Shown here: piece after piece, positions 1-7,165 of the stretch
Layout of the letters: each line of letters opens with the position of its first letter
How positions within the stretch are numbered: position 1 is the first letter of the stretch
Assembly (NCBI GenBank): GCA_030537135.1
Contig: JAUNOP010000025.1
Span: 1-38,389, forward strand
DNA from: Eubacteriales bacterium
Lineage (GTDB): Bacteria > Bacillota > Clostridia > Lachnospirales > Lachnospiraceae
Length of the DNA: 38,389 nt
Reading direction: 5' to 3'
Notes under the pieces: generated by a model
The model's input: the letters and a program-made list of their open reading frames with translations, nothing else
Database searches by the model: none
Told to the model about the DNA's origin: nothing
Position numbers and translations under genes: made by a program

Positions 1-147
1 GGCGAAAAAAGAGGAAAAAATCAAGGAATCAAACTTACCCTTGCTGTGTTAAAGACATTAAATACACACCCTGATTGGACAGACAAGCAGATTGCAGAAT
101 ACCATAATTGCGAGGAGGATGAGGTCTTTCAAATCAGAAATGCTTAA
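1..147 (+). CDS. C-terminal fragment of an unrecognised protein (5' end outside window)
   Basis: Frame 1 is open from the first base to a TAA at 145-147, giving 48 residues that end in EVFQIRNA. The composition is charged and helical, and the stretch TDKQIAEYHNCEEDEVFQIR reads like a helix-turn-helix (a 'dive into the site, then recognition' pattern). A DNA-binding or mobile-element protein is therefore possible, but I do not recognise the family. A terminator at 191-226 follows 44 bp later, which supports this being a real gene end. Confidence 0.5.
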   Translation, partial: GEKRGKNQGIKLTLAVLKTLNTHPDWTDKQIAEYHNCEEDEVFQIRNA

Positions 148-190
148 GGGAAAATTCAATTTTATTTAAAGAAGCTTAAACAGTTTTAGG

Positions 191-226
191 GCAAGGTATA
201 TAGAAATATATGCCTTGCTTCTTTTT
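191..226 (+). terminator. Rho-independent terminator of the left-edge gene
   Basis: Twelve-base arms (191-202 and 207-218) pair around a GAAA loop, with one G-T wobble. A T-rich tail follows (TTCTTTTT). Confidence 0.8.
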
Positions 227-464
227 ATCTTAAGTTTGTATTTTTTCAATATTGCCGCAGCTCCTTAGACAATTCTCTTCGATGTTCCTATGGCTTTCTA
301 CGGTTGCATTATCACCATTACAAATTACTGTGTGCAGCATAGTCTTACCTCACTTACGGAGGGGATTATACTACATACTGCTGCGTTTCTCAATAAAGCG
401 GCTGCTGTTATGGCTACCAAAAGTACAGAATAGTAACGTGCTGCCGCCATTGACTGAAATTATT
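227..464 (+). other. Gap with no supportable gene; possible decayed coding stretch
   Basis: Nothing convincing is encoded here. One frame (251-425) reads like protein, with segments such as FDVPMAFYG and FLNKAAAVMATK, but it is interrupted by a TAG near its start and has no ribosome binding site. It may be the remnant of a membrane protein gene. I could not assign a family. Confidence 0.25.
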
Positions 465-506
465 TGACTAAAAGTCATTGACTTATAGTCATTAAAATGG
501 TAGAAT
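465..506 (+). promoter_or_regulatory. tetR promoter with two palindromic operators
   Basis: Two 13-bp perfect palindromes of the form TGACT-N3-AGTCA lie at 465-477 (TGACTAAAAGTCA) and 479-491 (TGACTTATAGTCA), 14 bp centre to centre. The second overlaps a -35 box (TTGACT, 478-483), which is followed after 17 bp by a -10 box (TAGAAT, 501-506). The expected transcription start is near 513 and the TetR gene starts at 530. Twin operators covering the -35 box of a regulator's own gene indicate autorepression, so the TetR and reductase genes are presumably induced together by the TetR ligand. Confidence 0.8.
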
Positions 507-529
507 GTGACCATAAGGAGGGCAGTGGT

Positions 530-1138
530 ATGACAAAGCGACAGCTTGCAGCGCAGGAGACAAAGAGAAGGTTGATTGAGGCTGGCAGACAGATTATTTG
601 TGAGAAGGGACTTGCAAATACTTGCGTCGATGAGATTACTGGACAAGCTGGAGTTTCCAAGGGAACATTTTACACATATTTTGAGCGAAAGGAAGACATT
701 GTATTTGAACTGAGCCGTTTTATGTTTAATGAGATTCTTAACCATGCAAAAAAAATAAATGGTTCTTTTTATGACAGAATAAGGCAATATATGGTGGATT
801 TTTCTGATTATATTGAGAAGGGCAGCGTCAGACTGGCTCAGGAATGGATTCGCAGTGTAGTGAATTCACCTATTACGGATGACGGGCAGGGGCTTTACAA
901 ATGGAAGCTTGATGTGGCATGTGTGGAAGAGTTGCTTAGAACGGGTATCAGCGATGGACAGCTGAAGGAGGAGCTGCAGGTGGAGGAATTCGCACATATT
1001 GTGGTGGAGCTTCTTTACGGGCAGCTGCTCTGCTGGTGTATAAATGATGGAAAATACAGCTTGCGAGAGCGGACAGAGGAATTCTGTGATGCATATCTGA
1101 AAATATTACTGAAATCTTATGAGGAGGATGAAGGATGA
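530..1138 (+). CDS. TetR/AcrR-family transcriptional repressor
   Basis: A 202-residue protein with the standard TetR layout. The N-terminal helix-turn-helix spans about residues 10-56 (ITGQAGVSKGTFYTYFERKE) and is followed by an all-helical ligand-binding domain. The ATG at 530 is preferred to an upstream in-frame ATG at 497 for two reasons: AAGGAGG (515-521) sits 8 bases before it, and 497 lies inside the promoter. The stop overlaps the next start by 4 bp (ATGA), so repressor and reductase are co-translated. The ligand-binding part gives no clue to the inducer. The coupled redox enzyme suggests an electrophile, aldehyde or quinone-like compound, but that is inference. Confidence 0.9.
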   Translation: MTKRQLAAQETKRRLIEAGRQIICEKGLANTCVDEITGQAGVSKGTFYTYFERKEDIVFELSRFMFNEILNHAKKINGSFYDRIRQYMVDFSDYIEKGSVRLAQEWIRSVVNSPITDDGQGLYKWKLDVACVEELLRTGISDGQLKEELQVEEFAHIVVELLYGQLLCWCINDGKYSLRERTEEFCDAYLKILLKSYEEDEG

Positions 1139-2271
1139 GCTATTTAGGACAAGAAATCAAGAAGCTGGGCTTTGGCTTGATGCGGCTTCCGCAGAAGGGG
1201 GATGCTATTGATGTGGAGCAGGTGAAAGTCATGGTGGACAAATTCATGGAAGCAGGCTTTACATATTTTGATACTGCATGGGCATATGCAGGCTCAGAAG
1301 ACGCAATTCGGCAGGCTCTTGTGGAAAGATATCCACGCAGCAGTTTTCAGCTTGCCACAAAGAATGCAGCATGGATTGGAGCGAAAACAGCGCAGGAAGC
1401 ACAGGCACAGTTTGACGCTTCTCTGAAGCAGACGGGAGCAGGATATTTTGATTTCTATCTGCTGCATAATCTGGGAGAATCCAGAACACAGGTATTTGAC
1501 AATTTTGGCATGTGGGATTGGGTACAGGAAAAGAAGGCGCAAGGGCTGATTAAGCATGTAGGTTTTTCTTTCCATTCTACCCCGGAGGAACTCGAAGAGA
1601 TTCTGAACGCACATCCAGATATGGAGTTTGTTCAGCTTCAGATTAATTATGCGGACTGGGATAATCCGGCCATTCAGTCCAGACGCTGTTATGAGGTGGC
1701 CAGAAAGCATGGCAAGCCAGTTACTATTATGGAACCTGTAAAGGGCGGTATGCTGGCAACGCCTCCAAAGGATGTTGTTGATATTTTTAAGAAAGCAGAG
1801 CCAGATTCTTCTGTTGCTTCGTGGGCAATCCGCTTTGCAGCGAATCTGGAAGGGGTTATCACGGTTTTATCTGGTATGAGCAATGTGGCACAGATGGAGG
1901 ATAACCTTTCATATATGAAAGACTTTGAGGGATTAAATGAAGAGCAGCGGAAAACTCTGGACGCTGCCAGGGATGTCATCAACAAATATCCGCTTATTCC
2001 CTGTACAACCTGTAATTACTGTGCAAAGGTCTGTCCGAATAATATCGGTATCTCCGGTACCTTTACCGCAATGAATTATCTCACGCTGTACAGTGATATG
2101 AATGCTGCGCTCCATCAGGAAGGATGGCTGGTAGGCGGTCATGGAAAGGCTCGCGCCAATGCCTGCATCCGGTGCGGAAAATGTGAGAAGGTATGTCCGC
2201 AGCATATCTCTATTCGAGAAGAGCTTCAGAAGGTCAGCGAAGCATTTCACATGGATAAACAGGGAAAATAA
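1135..2271 (+). CDS. Aldo/keto reductase with C-terminal 2x[4Fe-4S] ferredoxin domain
   Basis: A 378-residue protein. Residues 1-285 are an aldo/keto reductase TIM barrel with a recognisable catalytic tetrad: Asp46 and Tyr51 in FDTAWAYAGSE, Lys76 in LATK, and His111 in LLHN. Residues 290-300 and 344-354 carry two CxxCxxCxxxCP motifs (Cys290/293/296/300 and 344/347/350/354), which should bind two [4Fe-4S] clusters as in bacterial ferredoxins. This fused architecture is common in anaerobic Clostridia and is usually annotated 'aldo/keto reductase, 4Fe-4S'. The substrate is unknown. It may exchange electrons with a ferredoxin pool as well as a nicotinamide. It is the second gene of a TetR-controlled operon (4-bp overlap). 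Confidence 0.93.
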   Translation: MSYLGQEIKKLGFGLMRLPQKGDAIDVEQVKVMVDKFMEAGFTYFDTAWAYAGSEDAIRQALVERYPRSSFQLATKNAAWIGAKTAQEAQAQFDASLKQTGAGYFDFYLLHNLGESRTQVFDNFGMWDWVQEKKAQGLIKHVGFSFHSTPEELEEILNAHPDMEFVQLQINYADWDNPAIQSRRCYEVARKHGKPVTIMEPVKGGMLATPPKDVVDIFKKAEPDSSVASWAIRFAANLEGVITVLSGMSNVAQMEDNLSYMKDFEGLNEEQRKTLDAARDVINKYPLIPCTTCNYCAKVCPNNIGISGTFTAMNYLTLYSDMNAALHQEGWLVGGHGKARANACIRCGKCEKVCPQHISIREELQKVSEAFHMDKQGK

Positions 2272-2297
2272 AGGGGATGAGAATTGTTCCATAAGAA

Positions 2298-2339
2298 GCA
2301 GATGCAGCACTTCGCAGGGATGTGAAGTGCTGCATCTGC
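2298..2339 (+). terminator. Strong hairpin after the reductase gene (atypical terminator)
   Basis: A perfect 16-bp inverted repeat (2298-2313 with 2324-2339) with a 10-base loop lies 26 bp after the reductase stop. No T-run follows, so it is either a non-classical terminator or the head of the dispersed repeat described separately. Confidence 0.5.
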
Positions 2340-2377
2340 GCGATAAGTCCGAAAAAGGGCCGCCGTGCCTGCAAATG

Positions 2378-2437
2378 ATATGATCCTTCTTAGGTAGACA
2401 AGGTAAATAAACAAAGTCTGCTTAAAGGGGATCATAT
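2378..2437. repeat. Nested imperfect inverted repeat abutting the lacI stop
   Basis: Arms of 22 bases (2378-2399 and 2416-2437) match at 17 of 22 positions, with several mismatches compatible with G-U pairing. They enclose a 16-base AT-rich loop. The hairpin ends exactly at the stop codon of the minus-strand LacI gene. It could therefore end lacI transcription, although no T-run follows, or it could be a small inserted palindromic element. The equivalent position in the other copy of repeat A lacks it. Confidence 0.6.
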
Positions 2438-3495
2438 TACAATAGAGCAGACCCTTGTAGGGCAACGGACAGCGTTTGCTGTGAGCTTCTGCGCTCAATC
2501 AGTGTTGTTCCGATTTCGATTTTAATCGGACTTGCGGATGGATCGCATAGCAGCTCAATAAGTCTTGCAGCGGCCATCTCGCCCATATATTGCTTGGGAA
2601 CATGGATGGTTGTCAGGGAAGGCTCGATGACCTTGCTAAAGGGGAGATTGTCAAAACCCACAATCGCAATATCCTGTGGAATCCGAAATCCGGCCTCCTT
2701 GAAAGCCTTCATAGCGCCCATTGCAATCAGGTCATTGTCTGCAAAATAGCATGGCGCAAGCTCTTCTTTATTTTCTATGTTTTCCAGAATTTCTTTCATA
2801 TCTGCATATGCGCCGTCCATGGATGGAGTCAGCAAATGCACAATGCTCTTGGAGGAAGCCATTCCATGGGCGCGTACAGCCTTGAAAAATCCGGAATTTC
2901 GTTCTGCAAAATTACCGATAGGGTATGCAGAATGCAGATATCCGGGTTGTTTTTTTGTGCGGCTGATAAGGTGAGAGGCTGCCAGATATGCTCCCTGCAC
3001 ATTGTTGATAAGGATGTAGTTGCAGGAAATGGTTTCAAAATAAGTATCGAGCAGAACAAAGGGCAGAGGAAGCGCCAGAAACGGCTTTAAATCCTCTGGC
3101 TGCATTTCTGTACCGAGTACGATCATTCCCACACAGTCAGAGTACTGAATTTCTTCTAACTGTTCAGCAACATTTCTCTCATCTTCATAAATATAGCTGA
3201 TTCTCATTTTATAATCCGCTTTTTTGCAGCCCTGCGCGATACCGTCAGACAGAGCTGAGAAAAACGGCGTGTCCCCGACAACCGCTCCATGCTTTCGATA
3301 AATGATGAAATAGATAGTCCCCTTTATATTATGCTTCTTTTCCAGCCTGGAAAAATCATAGCCATAGCGGTCAGCTGTTTCTATTACAAGCTTTCGGGTG
3401 GCAGTGCTGACTCCGGGCTTATTGTTCAGCGCCATTGAGACGGCGGCAGGAGAAAGGTTCAGGATTTTGGCAAGCTCCTTTGAGGTAATGGACAT
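2437..3495 (-). CDS. LacI-family transcriptional regulator
   Basis: A 352-residue protein with an N-terminal LacI helix-turn-helix (ITSKELAKILNLSPAAVSMA, residues 3-22) and hinge. A periplasmic-binding-protein-like sugar-sensing domain follows, with the family signature IAIVGFDNLPFSKVIEPSLT near the C-terminus. The start at 3495 is chosen over an upstream ATG at 3546 because AAAGGAGG lies 8 bases before it and the HTH begins immediately. It is divergent from the isomerase/transketolase/kinase operon and presumably represses it until the sugar or its phosphate binds. The last residues (about 15) lie in dispersed repeat A, so the original C-terminus may have been replaced. Confidence 0.92.
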   Translation of the reverse strand: MSITSKELAKILNLSPAAVSMALNNKPGVSTATRKLVIETADRYGYDFSRLEKKHNIKGTIYFIIYRKHGAVVGDTPFFSALSDGIAQGCKKADYKMRISYIYEDERNVAEQLEEIQYSDCVGMIVLGTEMQPEDLKPFLALPLPFVLLDTYFETISCNYILINNVQGAYLAASHLISRTKKQPGYLHSAYPIGNFAERNSGFFKAVRAHGMASSKSIVHLLTPSMDGAYADMKEILENIENKEELAPCYFADNDLIAMGAMKAFKEAGFRIPQDIAIVGFDNLPFSKVIEPSLTTIHVPKQYMGEMAAARLIELLCDPSASPIKIEIGTTLIERRSSQQTLSVALQGSALL

Positions 3496-3972
3496 AGAGT
3501 GAGCCTCCTTTCGATTGTAAGTCTGTATTCGATAAAGTATACCCATCGGGTGTTCTGTAATACATGCCCCTTCTCAGACAAGCAGGTCCCTCATTCGTGG
3601 CTTATTTCTCTGCGAAATTGAAGCGGGAGACTTGCTTGATACGTTAAATTTATTATGAATCATAGCTGAATAAAATGCAAGTATTAAGTTGAAAATTAAG
3701 TGAAAATGGCTGAATAATCTAATGCAATTAAGCTTTTGAAAGGCTATACTTCAGATATAGCAAGTAAGAAGACAAGAGCAAAGCAGACATTTGGTTCTGC
3801 GAGTACCACAAAAATCCGCCTGACAGAAGACGACTTAAGAAAGCAAAGCAGTCGGACTGGATTTGCGTGACAATGAATTACTGCCAGGAACAGAAGAGGC
3901 AATTTCAGGAAAGCGGATTTACGAAAGAAACCGAAAGATAGGCAGAGAAAGAAGAAAAATGGAGGAAACAAA
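3496..3972. promoter_or_regulatory. Divergent control region between lacI and the isomerase operon
   Basis: A 477-bp gap with no gene I can support; it should hold both promoters and the LacI operator. No clean LacI-type palindrome with a central CG was found. Candidates are the odd palindrome TATGAATCATA (3653-3663) and two related stretches, AATGCAAGTATTAAGTTGAAA (about 3674-3694) and AATGCAATTAAGCTTTTGAAA (about 3721-3741). A possible -10 (TATACT, 3745-3750) has a poor -35. A bulged inverted repeat around CAAGCAGGTCCC (3580-3591) and GGGAGACTTGCTTG (3625-3638) could form leader structure. The isomerase ribosome binding site is GGAGGAAAC just before 3973. Confidence 0.4.
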
Positions 3973-5373
3973 ATGGCATCAGTAAAACTTGGCTTCGTGC
4001 CAACAAGAAGGAGTATTTTCAGCGCACCGGATGCGGTAAAGTACCGGGGACTGACAGCTGCGCGTCTTGCAGAGCTCGGCGTTGATTTTGTGGATATTAC
4101 GGACATCAATGAGGAAGGGCTTCTGTATGATGACAGGGATGTGGACAGGATTGCGGATAAGTTTCAGAAAGCGAGTGTGGATGGCATTTTGCTTGCACAC
4201 TGCAATTTTGGAACAGAATACGTCTGTGCGAGACTGGCAAAAAAACTGGGGCTGCCGGTGCTGCTCTGGGGACCGCTCGACGAGCGACCGGAACCAGACG
4301 GCGTAAGGCTCCGCGATACTCAGTGCGGACTCTTTGCAACAGGAAAGGTGCTGCGCAGGTTTCAGGTACCCTTTACTTACCTGACTAACTGCAGACTGAG
4401 CGACCCGGTATTTGAGCGTGGAGTCAGAGATTTTCTTGCCGTTTGTAATGTTGTAAAAACCTTTCGGAGCATCCGCATCCTGCAGATTTCTACACGCCCG
4501 TTTGACTTTTGGACAACCATGTGCAACGAGGGAGAACTGCTGGAGAAATTCAATATCCAGCTTGCCCCAATCCCAATGACAGAGCTTACAGAGGAAGTAA
4601 AAGCAGTCAAAGCAGAAGGGAAAAAGCTTGCCGAAAAGCTTGCCTATATCCATGAAAATATGGAAATCCAGATTAAGAACAATGAGGTAGAGAATGTGGC
4701 TGCCCTTGCTGCTGCTATGGAGAATCTGGTGCAGAAATATGGATGTCAGGCGGCTGCAATTCAGTGCTGGAATGCACTTCAGACAGAGCTTGGAATTATG
4801 CCGTGCGCTGCCAATGCGATTCTGAATGATGAGGGTATTCCAGTGGTTTGCGAAACAGATGTTCACGGGGCAGTTACCGCGCTCCTTGTGGAAGCCGCAG
4901 GCATGGATGAGACAAGAGGATTTTTTGCAGACTGGACAATCCGCCACCCGGATATTGAAAACGGCGAGCTTTTGCAGCACTGTGGTCCATGGCCTGTTTC
5001 AGTGGCAAGAGAGAAGGCAAAGCTGACCTATCCGCTGGCATTTGAGCATCCTGGAAGCCTTACTGCAGAGGCAAAGCACGGGGATGTAACGCTGTGCAGA
5101 TTTGACGGCGACAATGGCGAATATTCACTGCTGCTGGGCAGAGCAAAGGGTGTGGAGGGCCCAAAATGCATGGGTACTTATCTCTGGGTTGAGGTGGAAA
5201 ACATCAAACGCCTGGAGGCAAAAATCGTGGAAGGACCATACATTCATCATTGTGTCGGAATCCATAAGGATGTGGTTCCGGTATTGTATGAGGCATGTAA
5301 ATATATTGGTGTGAAGCCTGATCTGTATGATCCGATTGAAGAAGAAGTCAAGGCATATCTGAGAGGAGAATGA
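3973..5373 (+). CDS. L-fucose/L-arabinose isomerase-family protein
   Basis: A 466-residue protein of the FucI/AraA-like aldose-ketose isomerase superfamily. The N-terminal half has Rossmann-like segments (GILLAHCNFGTE at about 72-83, LPVLLWGPLDE). The conserved block VCETDVHGAVTALLVE (from residue 292; Glu294 and Asp296) matches the metal-binding Glu/Asp region of the superfamily. The C-terminal barrel resembles the fucose isomerase C-terminal domain. It probably interconverts an aldose and a ketose using Mn2+. It heads an operon with a split transketolase and a sugar kinase, so its product is presumably phosphorylated and then cleaved by ketol transfer. The substrate cannot be read from sequence; a fucose isomerase role is unlikely because no fuculose-phosphate aldolase is nearby. 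Confidence 0.8.
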   Translation: MASVKLGFVPTRRSIFSAPDAVKYRGLTAARLAELGVDFVDITDINEEGLLYDDRDVDRIADKFQKASVDGILLAHCNFGTEYVCARLAKKLGLPVLLWGPLDERPEPDGVRLRDTQCGLFATGKVLRRFQVPFTYLTNCRLSDPVFERGVRDFLAVCNVVKTFRSIRILQISTRPFDFWTTMCNEGELLEKFNIQLAPIPMTELTEEVKAVKAEGKKLAEKLAYIHENMEIQIKNNEVENVAALAAAMENLVQKYGCQAAAIQCWNALQTELGIMPCAANAILNDEGIPVVCETDVHGAVTALLVEAAGMDETRGFFADWTIRHPDIENGELLQHCGPWPVSVAREKAKLTYPLAFEHPGSLTAEAKHGDVTLCRFDGDNGEYSLLLGRAKGVEGPKCMGTYLWVEVENIKRLEAKIVEGPYIHHCVGIHKDVVPVLYEACKYIGVKPDLYDPIEEEVKAYLRGE

Positions 5374-5378
5374 AGAAA

Positions 5379-6209
5379 ATGGAGAGAAATTTAAAAGCAC
5401 TGGCATACAAACTTCGCAGGGATACAGTTGATTTGGTGTGTGCGGGAAAGGCAGGACACATTGGCGGAGACATGAGCGTGATGGAAATCCTGGTAGAGCT
5501 GTATTTTCACCAGATGAACATTCGCCCTGAGAACATGGACGACCCAAACAGGGATCTGTTTGTACTGAGTAAGGGGCATTCTGTTGAGGCTTACTATTCT
5601 GTGCTTGCAGAAAAAGGCTTTTTCCCAAAGGAGCAGCTGCACAGAGAATTCAGCAAATTTGGGTCCAAATTCATCGGTCATCCGAACAATAAGCTCCCAG
5701 GTATTGAAATGAATTCTGGCTCTCTTGGGCATGGCCTTCCAGTCTGCGTGGGCATGGCAAAGGCAGGCAAAATGGACGGCAGAAGCTACCGCGTTTATAC
5801 GGTAATGGGAGACGGTGAGCTTGCAGAGGGCTCTGTGTGGGAGGCAGCAATGGCAGGCAGTCATTATAAGCTTGACAATTTGTGCGCTGTTGTGGACCGC
5901 AACCGCTTGCAGATTTCAGGCAGCACTGAGGATGTGATGGCGCAGGACGATCTACATGAGCGCTTCCGAAGCTTTGGGTGGCATGTGATTGATGTGGCGG
6001 ATGGAAATGATATCGATCAGCTTGCAGCTGCATTTGAAGAGGCCAAGACAGTCAAAGGCAAGCCAAGCATTCTGATTGCAAATACTATTAAGGGAAAAGG
6101 CTCTGCTGTTATGGAAAACAAGGCAAACTGGCATCACAAGGTGCCGTCAGCAGAGGAATATGAGCAGATTATGGCAGATTTAAATAAGGCAGAGGAGGGG
6201 CTGAAATAA
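5379..6209 (+). CDS. Transketolase N-terminal (thiamine diphosphate-binding) subunit
   Basis: 276 residues equivalent to the first third of a full transketolase. The ThDP/Mg signature GDGELAEGSVWEA is at residues 144-156, with conserved histidines in GHIGG (His27), KGHS (His67) and IGHP (His101), and the SLGHGLP loop. The start at 5379 is preferred to the ATG at 5370, because AGAGGAG (5362-5368) sits only 1 base from 5370 but 10 bases from 5379. It works as a heterodimer with the next gene, whose start overlaps this stop by 1 base. Split transketolases inside catabolic operons are often specialised for an unusual ketose phosphate. Examples are apulose-4-phosphate transketolase and the sulfo-transketolase pathway; both are analogies only. 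Confidence 0.9.
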   Translation: MERNLKALAYKLRRDTVDLVCAGKAGHIGGDMSVMEILVELYFHQMNIRPENMDDPNRDLFVLSKGHSVEAYYSVLAEKGFFPKEQLHREFSKFGSKFIGHPNNKLPGIEMNSGSLGHGLPVCVGMAKAGKMDGRSYRVYTVMGDGELAEGSVWEAAMAGSHYKLDNLCAVVDRNRLQISGSTEDVMAQDDLHERFRSFGWHVIDVADGNDIDQLAAAFEEAKTVKGKPSILIANTIKGKGSAVMENKANWHHKVPSAEEYEQIMADLNKAEEGLK

Positions 6210-7141
6210 TGGGAAAGATTGCAAATAAACAAATGATTTGTGAAGTATTGATGGATGCGGCAAAGACAGACAAAAATGTAGTTGCACTATGCAGTGATTC
6301 CAGAGGAAGCGGCTCCTTTACTCCTTTTGCAAACACCTATTCAGAGCAGTTTGTGGAGACTGGAATCGCAGAGCAGAACCTTGTAAGCATTGCGGCTGGT
6401 CTGGCAAAATGCGGAAAAAAAGCCTATGCTGTTTCTCCGGCATGCTTTCTGACCACTCGAAGCTATGAGCAGTGTAAGGTTGACGTGGCATATTCGAATA
6501 CCAATGTAAAGCTTATTGGAATCAGCGGCGGCGTGAGCTATGGAGCTCTTGGTATGAGCCATCATTCTGCTCAGGATATTGCAGCTATGAGCGCAATACC
6601 GAACATGCGTGTGTATCTGCCAAGCGATTATCTGCAGACAAGAGAGCTGATGAGGGCGCTTCTAAAGGATGAAAAGCCGGCATATATCCGCACAGGAAGA
6701 AACGCTGTGGCTCCGGTTTATGAGGAGGAAAAAGTTCCTTTTGTAATGGATCAGGCAACTGTTGTGACAGAGGGAAGCGACGTCCTTATCGTAGCCTGCG
6801 GCGAGATGGTAAAGCCTGCGAAAGACGCGGCAGAGCTGCTGAAAAAAGAAGGAGTGACAGCGACTGTTCTTGATATGTACTGCGTAAAGCCTTTTGATGT
6901 AAAATCTCTGATTCGTGAGGCTGGGAAGGTTAAGGCTGTGGTAACAGTGGAGGAGCATGCGCCGTTTGGAGGCATTGGCTCCATGACCGCGCAGGTAATT
7001 GGAGAGAACTGCCCGAAAAAGGTACTCAGCATGTCCCTGCCAGACGCTCCGGTTATTACAGGAAATTCAAGAGAGGTTTTTGACTACTACAGGTTGAATG
7101 CAGCAGGCATTGCCGAAAAAGCAAAAGAAGCACTGCGATAA
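6209..7141 (+). CDS. Transketolase C-terminal (pyrimidine-binding) subunit
   Basis: 310 residues. The pyrimidine-binding domain (about 5-170) contains ETGIAEQN with the cofactor-activating Glu55. The transketolase C-terminal domain (about 180-300) contains MYCVKPFD and EEHAPFGGIGS. It completes the enzyme begun by the previous gene, to which it is coupled by a TAATG overlap with the ribosome binding site GAGGAGGGG. Length and layout match other split transketolases of Firmicutes. It transfers a two-carbon ketol unit between sugar phosphates in the cytoplasm. Confidence 0.9.
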   Translation: MGKIANKQMICEVLMDAAKTDKNVVALCSDSRGSGSFTPFANTYSEQFVETGIAEQNLVSIAAGLAKCGKKAYAVSPACFLTTRSYEQCKVDVAYSNTNVKLIGISGGVSYGALGMSHHSAQDIAAMSAIPNMRVYLPSDYLQTRELMRALLKDEKPAYIRTGRNAVAPVYEEEKVPFVMDQATVVTEGSDVLIVACGEMVKPAKDAAELLKKEGVTATVLDMYCVKPFDVKSLIREAGKVKAVVTVEEHAPFGGIGSMTAQVIGENCPKKVLSMSLPDAPVITGNSREVFDYYRLNAAGIAEKAKEALR

Positions 7142-7165
7142 AACGAAGCAAGAGGTGTGAAGAAC

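Larger units (their letters stand above)
2298..2487. repeat. Dispersed repeat family A, copy 1 (interrupted)
   Basis: A stem-loop followed by CGATAAGTCCGA, then a GGCCGCCGTGCC-like block, then GAGCAGAC...TTGTAGGGCAACGGACAG and CTGTGAGCT. The same blocks in the same order and orientation occur at 20389-20512. In copy 1 the central part is split by an extra hairpin of about 60 bp (2378-2437). The right part of the repeat overlaps the 3' end of the minus-strand LacI gene, so it contributes that protein's last codons. Confidence 0.65.

Noticed and set aside
3979-4980. 333-codon minus-strand open frame opposite the isomerase gene
   Set aside because: Shadow frame: no ribosome binding site and no family features. 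The plus strand encodes a clear isomerase within an overlapping operon.
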